The notes: generated by a model not told the origin, from the letters alone. DNA of 64,000 nucleotides from Schaalia odontolytica (GCF_002847525.1 NZ_PKKM01000005.1:139691-203690); one strand, 5' to 3'. Numbered from the stretch's first letter, positions 30,855 to 40,504 are shown. Translations and numbers: made by a program.

Positions 30855-32522
30855 TCAGAAGGACGAGGACGAGCCCGATCCTGAGAAGCCACCCGAAGAG
30901 GAACCGTAGTTCGCGCTCGACGTACTCGACGAGGAACTGCCGCTAGAGATCACGTATTCGTCGAGGTACAGGGGCCTCACGTAGATGTAGCTGTCGTAGT
31001 CTTTGAAACGACTCGACGTGTTGGCCCGGTATGCCGCGAGGTTAACACCGGCGGAGTTCGCGGTCAGTCGAATCGTCGACGCGGGGTTGTACTCGTGCGT
31101 AGCACCCTCGCTGAGGTAGGAGCCGTTGTAGAACATCTCGGCTGCATTCACGAGTTCGGCTGGGGGGCTCTGCCACCTGGCATACCGCTGCTTCCCCTCC
31201 GTTGAGGTGTCGAGCGCTAACGCGCTCGTCACCACATCCGCCAGGCGCGTGCGGCTCTCATTCGCGATCCGGTCGAGTTCTTCGAGAGCCTGAACCGGGG
31301 TGACCTCGGCGCGCTCGAGACGGGTGCCGAGGCCGAGCAGCAGCGCACGTTGCTCATTCGTCCACTGGAACAGCGACTTGGTCGCCCCGTGCACCTTCGG
31401 GCTCTTCACGTGGTCGCGCACCTTGACCCCGACGTTGTCGACAGCCAGCAGATCTTCGAAGACCGGGCCAACTTCGTTGTCCCATACGGTGCGCCAGCCG
31501 GGCGCCAACGCGAAAAAGTCGCCCGCAGCCAAGATTGCGTGGTCTGCGTCCGCCAACGCACGCAGGTCCTCAAGAATCAGATCCGTCTCATCCGAAGCTC
31601 GCGCGCTCAGCATTCCGAGAGTGCTCGTCGTTTGCGCCTCGGCGATTCGGGCCCGCACCCGCTCGTATTCGGCTCGCGCACACTCGTAGCGCGCGGACAA
31701 CCCCGTCGTGTAGTGACCAGCATCGAGCAGCGCCACAAATGCGCGCTCGACATCACCGCGGCGACGTTCCAGAGCTTCCCATTCGTCAGCAACCTTCTGC
31801 GCGTTTCGCTGAGCCTTGCGCCGCAGGCTCCGCCCGCGCGCGAGAATCCCGATTCCGCCGAGGGTAGCAACCCATCCCCTCCATCCGGGCCACTGCACGC
31901 GATTCTCAAGGCTCATACCCTCCGCATTGGGCATGAGAGCTGCCGCCTCAGTGACCGCAGCAACCACACCCTGGCTCCAACGCCCGTTGCGGAAATCGTC
32001 CTTCGCCGCATTCTGAATACTGTCCTGGATCGACAGGACCGGGGCAACGTCCTCACCGAAGTAGGTGCCGACCTGTCGGTGCGTGGGAGACACCGCGAGA
32101 ATGAAATAGCCGTCGGCCCATTTGTAGCCATTGCGCGCAATCCACTCCGGGTGCTTCGCGCGTGCGTACTTGAGTGTTGCCTCGTCCAAGTTGTCATCGG
32201 TCAAGTTGTCGGTGGACAGGATGACAAGGTGGGTGGGCCGCAGGAAGCCGATCCCCTCGAGGACGACGCTCAGGGGGCGGCCGTCGATGCTCTGAAAGCT
32301 ATGGGTCTCGTCGTGAATTTCCACGACGGGCGCGATCAGGTTGGACGCCTGCGCCGTCGGCTTACTGTATTCGTAGTACGACACTGCGAACCACGCAGGC
32401 GTCACCAGGAGCAGGAGCACCCCCACCACGACGCGCAGAAAACCGCGCGCGCTGAGGCTCATGATCCGGGAGGCGCGCCCCTCAGGACCGGTGTTCGTTG
32501 CATCGCTCGTAGAAGACGTCAT
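30855..32522 (-). CDS. Paralogous membrane protein 2 of 3, DUF5129/TPM-like domain
   Basis: A 555-residue protein. A first helix (about 27-48) is followed by about 150 residues that look like a TPM/DUF5129 domain, with HLVILSTDNLTDDNLDEATL and GYFILAVSPTHRQVGTYFGE, then a second helix, a coiled-coil-like region and the family C-terminal block HEYNPASTIRLTANSAGVN. The last 30 residues are Ser/Gly-rich. The exported domain is absent from paralogues 1 and 3. It is between them on the same strand, 51 bases upstream of paralogue 1. Function unknown; TPM domains elsewhere occur in envelope repair proteins. Confidence 0.7.
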   Translation of the reverse strand: MTSSTSDATNTGPEGRASRIMSLSARGFLRVVVGVLLLLVTPAWFAVSYYEYSKPTAQASNLIAPVVEIHDETHSFQSIDGRPLSVVLEGIGFLRPTHLVILSTDNLTDDNLDEATLKYARAKHPEWIARNGYKWADGYFILAVSPTHRQVGTYFGEDVAPVLSIQDSIQNAAKDDFRNGRWSQGVVAAVTEAAALMPNAEGMSLENRVQWPGWRGWVATLGGIGILARGRSLRRKAQRNAQKVADEWEALERRRGDVERAFVALLDAGHYTTGLSARYECARAEYERVRARIAEAQTTSTLGMLSARASDETDLILEDLRALADADHAILAAGDFFALAPGWRTVWDNEVGPVFEDLLAVDNVGVKVRDHVKSPKVHGATKSLFQWTNEQRALLLGLGTRLERAEVTPVQALEELDRIANESRTRLADVVTSALALDTSTEGKQRYARWQSPPAELVNAAEMFYNGSYLSEGATHEYNPASTIRLTANSAGVNLAAYRANTSSRFKDYDSYIYVRPLYLDEYVISSGSSSSSTSSANYGSSSGGFSGSGSSSSF

Positions 32523-32590
32523 ACATTCACTCTGACACGACGGTCAGGGAAATGCTTGGCGGCGCAGTCGTTTTCGAGACAAGAAAACGG

Positions 32591-32607
32591 GACGAGCGGC
32601 TCTCGTC
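32591..32607 (-). terminator. Small hairpin at the end of paralogue 3
   Basis: GACGAG (32591-32596) pairs with CTCGTC (32602-32607); on the minus strand the stem is followed by CCCGTTTTCTTG. It lies just past the stop of paralogue 3. Confidence 0.5.
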
Positions 32608-32611
32608 TCTC

Positions 32612-33787
32612 TCAGGCGGACGACGAACCGTCGCCTGGCGCGTCCACATCGCCGCTCACGTATCGGTCGAGATACATGGGCAGCAGATAGACGGACGAGC
32701 CACCAGCCGTCAGGACACCGGTCGCAGGAGCCGGCAGTCCTTCCAGGTCAACGCCTGCCGAGTTGGCGGTCAGTCGAATCGTGGCCGCCGGGTTGTACTC
32801 GATGTCAGTGTCCGCGTCCTGGCTCCAATAGGCTGCGTCGTACTCCGCGTGAGCCGCAGTGAGCCTGATGCCCGCGCTCCTCCATCGCATGTAGCGTTGC
32901 CGTCCGCGCGACGAGGCGTCGGTGGCGAGAGTCGCTTCGATGAGCTCGGCGGTGCGCGCTCGCGCCTCGTTGGTCATCCGATCGAGTTCTTCGAGGGCCT
33001 GATCGGGAGCGATCTGCCCGCCCTCAAGGCGTGTCCCGAGGTCGTTCACCGCATCCTTGCGGTCTCCCACCTGCTCCCTGAACGCCTCAATCTCCGCCAG
33101 AATACCCGGCTCCGTGTTGACATTTTCGAGGGTGTCTGCGACGTCGTCGAGTATGTCCAGGTCTTCGATGATCGGGCCGATCTCGGTCTTCCACACGTCG
33201 CGCCAGCCGGGCGCGAGGCCAAAAAAGTCGCGCGCCGCCATGATCGCGGTATCCGCGTCCGCCAGGCGTTCCATCTGCGCAAGGATCTCATCCTCCGCTC
33301 CTCCCGACGCCTCGCTCAGCGACGCGAAGAACCCCGGTGACCTGTGCTCGGCAATCCGAGCGCTGAGCCTGGCACGTTCAGCTCGGGCAAGCTCGTAGCG
33401 CGCAGTCAGTGCGCTCTCGTAGTGCCCAGCGCCCACGAGCGAGGAAAACACGCGCTCAATCTGCGCCTGTTGCCTCTCCACAGCTGCCCATTTCTCGGCG
33501 ATCTCCGCCTTTTTCTGACGCCCCGAGCGTCGAAGACCGGCGCCGCGCCACAGCACGCCAATTCCGCACAGCGCCATGACCCAGCCGGTCCAATTCGGCC
33601 AGCCCACCGATTCTCCCATCCCCTGATGGGCATGGTCATAGATGGCGATCGCCAGCTGAAGGGGGGCCGGCAGTACGAGAAGGAGACCAAGAACGAGGCG
33701 CGCACATCCGCGCACAGCACTCCAGGACCGGCGCGAGGACTCCCGTGTCGCCTGCGCATTGACCACATTCGGTGTCGCGTTCACCAT
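32612..33787 (-). CDS. Paralogous membrane protein 3 of 3
   Basis: A 391-residue protein of unknown function, related to the two genes downstream. It has two N-terminal helices (about 33-53 and 65-82), a helical central region (KKAEIAEKWAAVERQQAQIE; a TEIGPIIEDLDILDDVAD segment matching EDL segments in its neighbours) and the shared end IEYNPAATIRLTANSAGVD then LLPMYLDRYVSGD. It is the first gene after rho on the minus strand. Start at the ATG at 33787. Confidence 0.65.
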   Translation of the reverse strand: MVNATPNVVNAQATRESSRRSWSAVRGCARLVLGLLLVLPAPLQLAIAIYDHAHQGMGESVGWPNWTGWVMALCGIGVLWRGAGLRRSGRQKKAEIAEKWAAVERQQAQIERVFSSLVGAGHYESALTARYELARAERARLSARIAEHRSPGFFASLSEASGGAEDEILAQMERLADADTAIMAARDFFGLAPGWRDVWKTEIGPIIEDLDILDDVADTLENVNTEPGILAEIEAFREQVGDRKDAVNDLGTRLEGGQIAPDQALEELDRMTNEARARTAELIEATLATDASSRGRQRYMRWRSAGIRLTAAHAEYDAAYWSQDADTDIEYNPAATIRLTANSAGVDLEGLPAPATGVLTAGGSSVYLLPMYLDRYVSGDVDAPGDGSSSA

Positions 33788-33845
33788 GCCCCAAGTCTGA
33801 CATAGGCCGTGATCAGTTGTCCGGTATTCAGGCGCGGACCGAAAA

Positions 33846-33889
33846 GAGAGCGGGGCGAGCGGCTCTCGCCACTCGCCCCGCTCTCACCC
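33846..33889 (-). terminator. Rho-gene terminator
   Basis: A 14-bp perfect stem, GAGAGCGGGGCGAG (33846-33859) with CTCGCCCCGCTCTC (33872-33885), has a 12-base loop and, on the minus strand, is followed by TTTTC. It ends about 10 bases after the rho stop and separates rho from the paralogue array. Confidence 0.85.
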
Positions 33890-33894
33890 GCCGA

Positions 33895-35637
33895 TCACTC
33901 GGAGGGCGTCGTCTTCTGGATGAGCATGAGGAACTCAGCGTTGGACTGGGTTTCCTTGAGCTTGTCGAGGACCAGCTCGAGGCCCTGCTGCTGATCAAGG
34001 GTGCCCAGGACGCGACGGAGCCTCCACATGATGCGCAGCTCCTCGGGCTTGAAGAGCAGCTCCTCGCGACGGGTACCCGACGCGTTGAGGTCGATCGCGG
34101 GGAAGATGCGGCGCTCGGCGAGCTGACGCGACAGACGCAGCTCCATGTTGCCGGTGCCCTTGAACTCCTCGAAGATGACCTCGTCCATCTTTGAGCCCGT
34201 CTCCACCAGCGCGGAGGCGATGATCGTCAGCGAGCCGCCCTCGGAGATGTTGCGGGCAGCGCCGAAGAACTTCTTGGGCGGGTACAGTGCGGACGCGTCC
34301 ACGCCACCGGAGAGGATACGGCCCGAGGCGGGCGCGGCCAGGTTGTAGGCGCGCGACAGACGCGTAAGCGAGTCAAGCAGGACGACGACATCCTGGCCCA
34401 GCTCGACCAGGCGCTTGGCGCGCTCAATCGCAAGCTCGGCGACGGTCGTGTGGTCCGATGCGGGACGGTCGAAGGTGGAGGCGATGACCTCACCCTTGAC
34501 GATCGAGCGCATGTCGGTGACCTCTTCGGGGCGCTCGTCCACGAGGACGACCATGAGGTGCACCTCGGGGTTGTTCAGTTCAATGGCCTTGGCCATCTGC
34601 TGGATGACCATGGTCTTACCGGCCTTGGGCGGGGAGACGATGAGGCCACGCTGGCCCTTGCCGACGGGGGCGACCAGGTCGATGACGCGCGGCGTGTAGG
34701 CCTTGGGCGACGTCTCCATACGCAGCTGCTCGGAGGGGTAGACCGGGGTCAGCTTGCCGAACTCGCGGCGCGCCTGCGCCTGCTCGATGGTCATGCCGTT
34801 CACGGAGTCAACACGCACGAGGGCGTTGTACTTCTGGCGCTGACGCTCGCCCTCGCGGGGCAGGCGCACGGCACCGGCGACCGCGTCACCGGCGCGCAGG
34901 CCCCAGCGGCGCACGTTGCCGAGCGTCACGTAGACGTCGTTCGGGCCGGGCAGGTAGCCGGAGGTGCGCACGAAGGCGTGGTTTTCCTGGATGTCGAGGA
35001 TGCCGGCGATCGGCGCGAGGTTGTCCTCGCCGCCGCGCGCGGAGCGGGCCTCGCGGTTCTCACGACCCTCGCCGCGGTTCTCGCGGTTCTCGCGATTCTC
35101 ACGGCCCTCGCCGCGGTTCTCACGGTTCTCGCGGTCGCGACGACCACGGCGGCCGCGCTCACGGCGGGGGCGACGTGCCTCGGTGTCATCGCCGTCAGGC
35201 AGCTCGATGTTCAGGACGGTTTCGACGACGGTCGTGTCGGGCTCCGGGGTGGGCTCGGTGCGCTCAGCTGCCGGCAGGGGCAGGTCGAGGGTGACGTGCG
35301 CGGGCTCGACGGCGCCCTGGCTCACCGCGCGGCGGCGGCGAGAGCGTCGCGGAGCCTCGGCGGGCGCGTCGGCGGCGGGAGCCTGCTCAGCCGACTTGTC
35401 GGCTGCCGGCTTCTCGGCCTTGACAGCCTTCTTCTTGGACGAGGCAGGGGCGTCCTCGCGGGGACCCTTTTCCTGCGGGGTCGAGGCGCCGGCTCCGTTG
35501 CTCAGCAGCTCGATCAGCTGGGACTTACGAAGCTGGGAGATGCCCTTGAGGCCGCGGGAGGCGGCCAGAGCCTTCAGCTCAGGCAGCTTCATCGCCGACA
35601 GCGACGTGGTCGTCTCGGCGGAGGTTTCGTTGCTCAC
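33895..35637 (-). CDS. rho: Transcription termination factor Rho
   Basis: Hexameric RNA helicase/translocase, 580 residues. An N-terminal SAP-like Rho_N helix region ([15 protein letters not shown]) is followed by a long insertion (about 45-230) rich in Arg, Glu, Asn, Pro and Ala, typical of actinobacterial Rho. Then come the cold-shock-like RNA-binding domain ([20 protein letters not shown]) and the ATPase core: [13 protein letters not shown] (P-loop) and [16 protein letters not shown] (Walker B). The start is the GTG at 35637, preceded by AAGGATCACTTC; the frame stays open upstream without homology. The insert includes tandem RENRGEG repeats. Confidence 0.95.
   Translation of the reverse strand: MSNETSAETTTSLSAMKLPELKALAASRGLKGISQLRKSQLIELLSNGAGASTPQEKGPREDAPASSKKKAVKAEKPAADKSAEQAPAADAPAEAPRRSRRRRAVSQGAVEPAHVTLDLPLPAAERTEPTPEPDTTVVETVLNIELPDGDDTEARRPRRERGRRGRRDRENRENRGEGRENRENRENRGEGRENREARSARGGEDNLAPIAGILDIQENHAFVRTSGYLPGPNDVYVTLGNVRRWGLRAGDAVAGAVRLPREGERQRQKYNALVRVDSVNGMTIEQAQARREFGKLTPVYPSEQLRMETSPKAYTPRVIDLVAPVGKGQRGLIVSPPKAGKTMVIQQMAKAIELNNPEVHLMVVLVDERPEEVTDMRSIVKGEVIASTFDRPASDHTTVAELAIERAKRLVELGQDVVVLLDSLTRLSRAYNLAAPASGRILSGGVDASALYPPKKFFGAARNISEGGSLTIIASALVETGSKMDEVIFEEFKGTGNMELRLSRQLAERRIFPAIDLNASGTRREELLFKPEELRIMWRLRRVLGTLDQQQGLELVLDKLKETQSNAEFLMLIQKTTPSE
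35050..35135. repeat. Tandem repeat encoding RENRGEG units in Rho
   Basis: The minus strand encodes repeated R-E-N and R-G-E-G units ([19 protein letters not shown], then [12 protein letters not shown]). At the DNA level, blocks such as CGGTTCTCGCGGTTCTCGCG recur with single-base changes. Repeats of this kind can expand or contract by slippage in multiples of nine bases. Confidence 0.8.
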
Positions 35638-35783
35638 GAAGTGATCCTTACTGGAATGCGCCCACAGCGGGCGAGGTGATTGCTCAAGCACACGAAAAAG
35701 CTTGATCAGGAAGATGCGCAAAAGAGGCGCATCGCGAAGGCCGAAGTCGAACATTCGTCTCGACCTGAAAAAAATATAGCAAG

Positions 35784-35823
35784 ACCGCCAGCCCGCTGTC
35801 GATCAGACGGCACGACTGGCGGT
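35784..35823 (-). terminator. Terminator after thrB
   Basis: ACCGCCAG (35784-35791) pairs with CTGGCGGT (35816-35823) with further weak inner pairing; on the minus strand it is followed by CTTGCTATATTTTTTT. It separates thrB from the rho leader. Confidence 0.7.
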
Positions 35824-35854
35824 GCTTGCGCAGAAACTCACAGCGCGTAAATGC

Positions 35855-36814
35855 TCAGAATTCCACCTTCGAGAGGCTTCCGCGGGTGATCTGCACGCCC
35901 TGGGGAGCCACGCCCATCGGGACGACTCGCCACCCGGCAGCCGCGGCATCCCGGCGGATGTCGGCGCCGACGGACTCCAGGGAGAGAACCGTCGGGCCCG
36001 CACCGGAGACGACGGCGGCAAAGCCAGCGCCGCGCAGCCAGTCGACGAGGGCAAGAGAGGGTTCCATGGCGGCGCGACGCTGCTCCTGGTGCAGGCGGTC
36101 GCGCGTGGCCTCCATGAGGAGCGCGTGCAGGTCCGCTCCCCCGCTCGCCTGCGCATTGCCCGAGAGCACGGCGGCGAGCAGGGCGCCGCGGGCGACGTTG
36201 AAGCTCGCGTCGCCGTGGGGCACGGTTGCGGGCAGCGCGGCACGAGCGGCGGCGGTCCGCAGCTCGAAGTCCGGGATGAAGGCGACCGGGTGAATGCCCT
36301 CGGGCGGGGTCAGGCGTACGCTGCCCACCTCGGAGGTCTCCTCGTTCATCCAGGAGATGGTCGCACCGCCGAAGACGGCGGGAGCCACGTTGTCGGGGTG
36401 GCCCTCCATCTGCGAGCCGATCTCGAGGATCTCCTGGCGGCCGAGCACGTCGGCGTCACCGATGAGGGCCCGCGCCAGCGTCACGCCGGCGACGATGGCG
36501 CTCGCAGAGGAACCCAGACCTCGAGAATGGGGAATGCGATTCGTGCAGTGCATGCGCACGCCCACCTGGGGCGCGCCGGCGCGGTCGAGCGCGAGGCGCA
36601 GGGCGCGCACGACGAGGTTATCCTCGCCCTGCTCGACGTTCCCAGCTCCCTCTCCCTCGACGACGACCGAGGTGGCCCCCGTCGTCGCGTGGACCGACAC
36701 CTCGTCCCACAGGTCGAGGGCCAGGCCCATGGAGTCGAATCCGGGGCCGAGGTTCGCGCTGGTCGCGGGAACCTTCACCGCGACGAAGTCATCACGCAGG
36801 CGCACGTCACTCAC
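35855..36814 (-). CDS. thrB: Homoserine kinase
   Basis: GHMP-family kinase that phosphorylates homoserine for threonine synthesis. About 319 residues: VKVPATSANLGPGFDSMGLA at the N-terminus, the ATP-binding motif PHSRGLGSSASAIVAG, and near the C-terminus VVSGAGPTVLSL. Three GTG codons (36823, 36814, 36805) could be starts; 36814 is given, and 36805 has the best-spaced GAGGG. All overlap or abut the stop of hom, so the two are coupled. ThrB and Hom are usually adjacent in actinobacteria, with thrC elsewhere. Confidence 0.94.
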   Translation of the reverse strand: MSDVRLRDDFVAVKVPATSANLGPGFDSMGLALDLWDEVSVHATTGATSVVVEGEGAGNVEQGEDNLVVRALRLALDRAGAPQVGVRMHCTNRIPHSRGLGSSASAIVAGVTLARALIGDADVLGRQEILEIGSQMEGHPDNVAPAVFGGATISWMNEETSEVGSVRLTPPEGIHPVAFIPDFELRTAAARAALPATVPHGDASFNVARGALLAAVLSGNAQASGGADLHALLMEATRDRLHQEQRRAAMEPSLALVDWLRGAGFAAVVSGAGPTVLSLESVGADIRRDAAAAGWRVVPMGVAPQGVQITRGSLSKVEF

Positions 36815-38114
36815 CCTCAACACGGATCGTGGAGGTCACCTCGCGCACCGCGTCGGAGACGGACAGCGCACGGGCGACGGCGCGCAGGTCGGCCTCGCGG
36901 GCGCGGTGGCTAGTCACGACGATGACGCAGGCGCCGGGCACCTCGTCGTTGCGCTGGTGTACGGACTGGATGGAGACGCCGTGGCGGGCGAAGATTCCGG
37001 CAACGTCTGACAGGACGCCGAGGCGGTCCTCGACCTGGAGGCGGATCTGGTAGCGGGTGTGCGTCGAGCCGGGATCGAGGATCGGCAGGTGGGCGTAGAC
37101 CGACTCGCGCGGGGCGTGCCCGCCGAAGGCGCGGTGGTGCGCCGCGGCGACGAGGTCGGACAGGACCGCCGAGGCCGTGGGAGCACCGCCCGCACCCTGG
37201 CCGTAGAACATGAGGCGACCCGCAGCCTCGCCCTCGACGAGGATCGCGTTGAAGGCGCCGTCGACGGAGGCGAGAGGATGATCGGAGGGGACCTGCGCGG
37301 GGTGGACGCGCATGGCAACGCCCTCGCGGCCGTCCTCGCCGATGCGGCGCTCGGCGATCGCCAGGAGCTTGATGGTGTGGCCGACGCGCGCGGCCTCCTC
37401 CATGTCTTCCTTGGTGATGCTCGAGATGCCCTCGACGGCGACGTCGTCAATGCCGACGCGCGTGTGGAAGGCTAGGGACGCCAGGATGGAGCACTTGGCG
37501 GCGGCGTCGAAGCCCTCGACATCCGCGGTGGGGTCGGCCTCGGCGAACCCGAGGTCCTGCGCCTGCTTGAGAGCCTCCTCGTAGCTCAGCCCCTTGGTGC
37601 TCATCGCGTCCAGGATGAAGTTCGTCGTGCCGTTGACGATGCCCATCACGGTCGTGATGCGGTCGCCGGCGAGGGACTCGCGCAGGCCGTACACGACGGG
37701 GACGGCGCCTGCGACGGCGGCCTCGTAGTAGAGGTCGGCTCCGTTGGATGCGGCGGCCTCGTACAGCTCGGGGCCGTGCGCGGCCAGGAGCGCCTTGTTG
37801 CCGGTGACGACCGAGATGCCCCGGTTGAGGGCGCGCAGCACGAGGGTGCGCGCGGGCTCGATGCCGCCGATCAGCTCGACGACGAGGTCCATGTTGTCGA
37901 TCGCCTCGGCCGGGTCGGTGGTCAGCAGCTCGCGGTCGATCGGAGCGTCACGCGGGGCATCCACATTGCGGACGAGGACGCGGCGCACCTCCATTTCAGC
38001 GCCCGAGCGAGCGGCGAAATCCTCGCGGCTCGACTGAAGGATGCGAATGACCTGGCTACCGACGGTTCCGGCTCCAAGAACGCCAACTCCGAGGACAGGA
38101 CGGGGTGCAGACAT
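36807..38114 (-). CDS. hom: Homoserine dehydrogenase
   Basis: Reduces aspartate semialdehyde to homoserine, at the branch to threonine and methionine. The 435-residue protein has an N-terminal Rossmann domain (GVGVLGAGTVGSQVI), the catalytic region with GIVNGTTNFILDAM and EADPTADVEGFDAAAK, and a C-terminal ACT domain (about 350-435, with LQVEDRLGVLSDVAGIFARH) for feedback control by threonine. The ATG at 38114 is chosen on homology; AGGAG lies about ten bases upstream. It is divergent from pflB. Confidence 0.95.
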   Translation of the reverse strand: MSAPRPVLGVGVLGAGTVGSQVIRILQSSREDFAARSGAEMEVRRVLVRNVDAPRDAPIDRELLTTDPAEAIDNMDLVVELIGGIEPARTLVLRALNRGISVVTGNKALLAAHGPELYEAAASNGADLYYEAAVAGAVPVVYGLRESLAGDRITTVMGIVNGTTNFILDAMSTKGLSYEEALKQAQDLGFAEADPTADVEGFDAAAKCSILASLAFHTRVGIDDVAVEGISSITKEDMEEAARVGHTIKLLAIAERRIGEDGREGVAMRVHPAQVPSDHPLASVDGAFNAILVEGEAAGRLMFYGQGAGGAPTASAVLSDLVAAAHHRAFGGHAPRESVYAHLPILDPGSTHTRYQIRLQVEDRLGVLSDVAGIFARHGVSIQSVHQRNDEVPGACVIVVTSHRAREADLRAVARALSVSDAVREVTSTIRVEGE

Positions 38115-38389
38115 AGGACTTTTTCTCCTTTGTGGGACGGGCACTGATACCAGTGTAGGCGGTCAAAGCCCCTCCCCTCTCCTAAGGACCTTGGTCCCAC
38201 AATTTGACCGACGGAGACTTTGGGCCCACATCCTGAGACGGACAACATAGACTGTCGGTCGATATGGGTTGTGGAGAGTCCCCAAGCCGTAGGACAATAG
38301 GCCTAAGCGTTGGAATCCGACGCACATGGGAGTTTTGCTCCCGACATACCGTCCCCACAACGGGATACGGACATCCGAGAAGAGGAAGA
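38115..38389. promoter_or_regulatory. Divergent regulatory region between hom and pflB
   Basis: A 275-base gap with several repeat structures: GACCGAC (38206-38212) opposed by GTCGGTC (38254-38260); direct repeats TTGGTCCCACAA (38191-38202) and TTGGGCCCACAT (38220-38231); GGACCTTGGTCC (38186-38197); and a partial dyad TTGTGGAGAGTCCCCAA (38269-38285) that only loosely resembles a Rex-type site. CATAGACT near 38247 could be a -10 box. The pflB ribosome binding site is AGAGGAAGA just before the ATG at 38390. Confidence 0.45.
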
Positions 38390-40495
38390 ATGACGACAGC
38401 AGACCAGAAGGCCTGGGAAGGTTTCGTAAAGGGTAACTGGTGCGATGAGATCGACGTGCGTGATTTCATCCAGCTGAACTACACCCCCTACGAGGGCGAC
38501 GCCTCGTTCCTGGCAGGGCCGACAGAGAAGACCCTGCGCGTGTGGAACACTCTCGAAGAGAAGTACCTCTCCGAAGAGCGCAAGGTGCGCATCCTCGACA
38601 TCGACACGGACACCCCCGCCGACATTGACGCCTTCAAGCCGGGCTACATTAGCGAGGACGACGACGTGATCGTCGGCCTGCAGACCGACGCCCCCCTCAA
38701 GCGCGCGATGATGCCGAACGGTGGCTGGCGTATGGTCGAGACGGCCATCCACGAGGCCGGCATGGAGTACAACCCCGAGGTGAAGAAGATCTTCACCAAG
38801 TACCGCAAGACCCACAACGACGCGGTCTTCGACATCTACACGCCGCGTATTCGTGCCGCTCGTTCCTCCCACATCATCACCGGCCTGCCGGATGCCTATG
38901 GCCGTGGCCGCATCATCGGCGACTACCGCCGTGTCGCCCTCTACGGTGTTGACCACCTCATCGCCGAGAAGGAAAAGGACAAGGATCGCTACGCGAACGA
39001 GCCCTTCTCCGAGCACTGGGCGCGTTACCGCGAGGAGCACTCCGAGCAGATCAAGGCCCTCAAGAAGCTGAAGAACATGGCGCAGTCCTACGGCTACGAC
39101 ATCTCCGGCCCGGCCACCAACGCTCGCGAGGCCGTGCAGTGGACCTACTTCGGCTACCTGGCCTCCGTGAAGTCCCAGGACGGTGCCGCCATGTCGATCG
39201 GCCGTCTGTCCGGCTTCTTCGACATCTACTTCGAGCGCGATCTGAAGAACGGCACGCTGGATGAGTCCGGCGCGCAGGAGATCATCGACGCCCTCGTCAT
39301 CAAGCTGCGCATCACCCGCTTCCTGCGCACCATCGCCTACGACCAGATCTTCTCGGGCGACCCCTACTGGGCCACCTGGTCGGACGCCGGCTTCGGTGAC
39401 GACGGCCGTACGCTGGTCACCAAGACCTCGTTCCGTCTGCTCCAGACGCTGGTCAACCTCGGCCCGGCCCCCGAGCCGAACATCACCATCTTCTGGGACG
39501 AGAACCTGCCCCGTGGCTACAAGGAGTTCTGCGCCCTCATCTCGATCGACACCTCGTCGATCCAGTACGAGTCCGATCCGCAGATTCGCGCCCACTGGGG
39601 CGACGACGCCGCCATCGCCTGCTGCGTCTCCCCCATGAAGGTCGGCAAGCAGATGCAGTTCTTCGGTGCTCGCGTGAACGCCGCGAAGGCCCTGCTCTAC
39701 GCCATCAACGGTGGCCGTGACGAGATGAGCGGCAAGCAGGTCATGGAAGGCTACGAGCCCGTCCAGGGTGACGGCCCGCTCGACTTCGATGACGTGTGGA
39801 AGCGCTACGAGGAGATGCTCGACTGGGTCGTTGGCACCTACGTTGAGGCCCTCAACATCATCCACTACTGCCACGATCGCTACGCCTACGAGTCCATCGA
39901 GATGGCGCTGCACGACTCCGAGATCATTCGCACCATGGGCTGCGGCATCGCCGGTTTGTCCATCGTTGCCGACTCTCTGGCAGCCATCAAGTACGCGAAG
40001 GTCTACCCGATCCGCGACGAGACCGGCCTGGTCGTCGACTACCGCACCGAGGGCGAGTTCCCGACCTACGGCAACGACGATGACCGCGCTGACGACATCG
40101 CCGCGACCGTCGTCCACACCGTCATGGACAAGATCCGCGCGATCCCCATGTACCGCGACGCGGTCCCGACCCAGTCGGTCCTGACGATCACCTCGAACGT
40201 CGTCTACGGCAAGGCCACCGGCTCCTTCCCGTCGGGCCACCAGAAGGGCACCCCCTTCGCCCCCGGCGCGAACCCGGAGAACGGCATCGACACGCACGGC
40301 ATGGTCGCCTCCATGCTGTCGGTCGGCAAGCTGGACTACAACGACGCGCTCGACGGCATCTCGCTGACGAACACGATCACCCCGCAGGGCCTCGGCCGTT
40401 CCAAGGAAGAGCAGATCCAGAACCTGGTCGGCATCCTCGACGCCGGCTTCGTTCCGGACGATTCCTGCGCCTACGACGGTACCAAGGGCTACTGA
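38390..40495 (+). CDS. pflB: Pyruvate formate-lyase catalytic subunit lacking the glycyl-radical domain
   Basis: Formate C-acetyltransferase turns pyruvate and CoA into formate and acetyl-CoA without oxygen. The 701-residue barrel is intact: YGYDISGPATNAREAVQWTY, then the active-site pair Cys411-Cys412 in AIACCVSPMKVGKQMQFFGA, and SFPSGHQKGTPFAPGANP. The protein stops after GILDAGFVPDDSCAYDGTKGY, just where single-chain PFL would enter its C-terminal glycyl-radical segment (about 60 residues, RVSGYA). That segment is encoded by the next gene. The ATG at 38390 has AGAGGAAGA upstream. This is a split PFL; see findings. Confidence 0.93.
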   Translation: MTTADQKAWEGFVKGNWCDEIDVRDFIQLNYTPYEGDASFLAGPTEKTLRVWNTLEEKYLSEERKVRILDIDTDTPADIDAFKPGYISEDDDVIVGLQTDAPLKRAMMPNGGWRMVETAIHEAGMEYNPEVKKIFTKYRKTHNDAVFDIYTPRIRAARSSHIITGLPDAYGRGRIIGDYRRVALYGVDHLIAEKEKDKDRYANEPFSEHWARYREEHSEQIKALKKLKNMAQSYGYDISGPATNAREAVQWTYFGYLASVKSQDGAAMSIGRLSGFFDIYFERDLKNGTLDESGAQEIIDALVIKLRITRFLRTIAYDQIFSGDPYWATWSDAGFGDDGRTLVTKTSFRLLQTLVNLGPAPEPNITIFWDENLPRGYKEFCALISIDTSSIQYESDPQIRAHWGDDAAIACCVSPMKVGKQMQFFGARVNAAKALLYAINGGRDEMSGKQVMEGYEPVQGDGPLDFDDVWKRYEEMLDWVVGTYVEALNIIHYCHDRYAYESIEMALHDSEIIRTMGCGIAGLSIVADSLAAIKYAKVYPIRDETGLVVDYRTEGEFPTYGNDDDRADDIAATVVHTVMDKIRAIPMYRDAVPTQSVLTITSNVVYGKATGSFPSGHQKGTPFAPGANPENGIDTHGMVASMLSVGKLDYNDALDGISLTNTITPQGLGRSKEEQIQNLVGILDAGFVPDDSCAYDGTKGY

Positions 40496-40504
40496 TCCAC
40501 CATT

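Noticed and set aside
35050..35135. CRISPR array
   Set aside because: The repeats are contiguous, in frame and inside rho; no spacers. No other array was seen in the window.
38269..38285. Rex or FNR site upstream of pflB
   Set aside because: TTGTGGAGAGTCCCCAA matches only part of a Rex-like dyad and has no FNR half-sites; kept only as a weak note.
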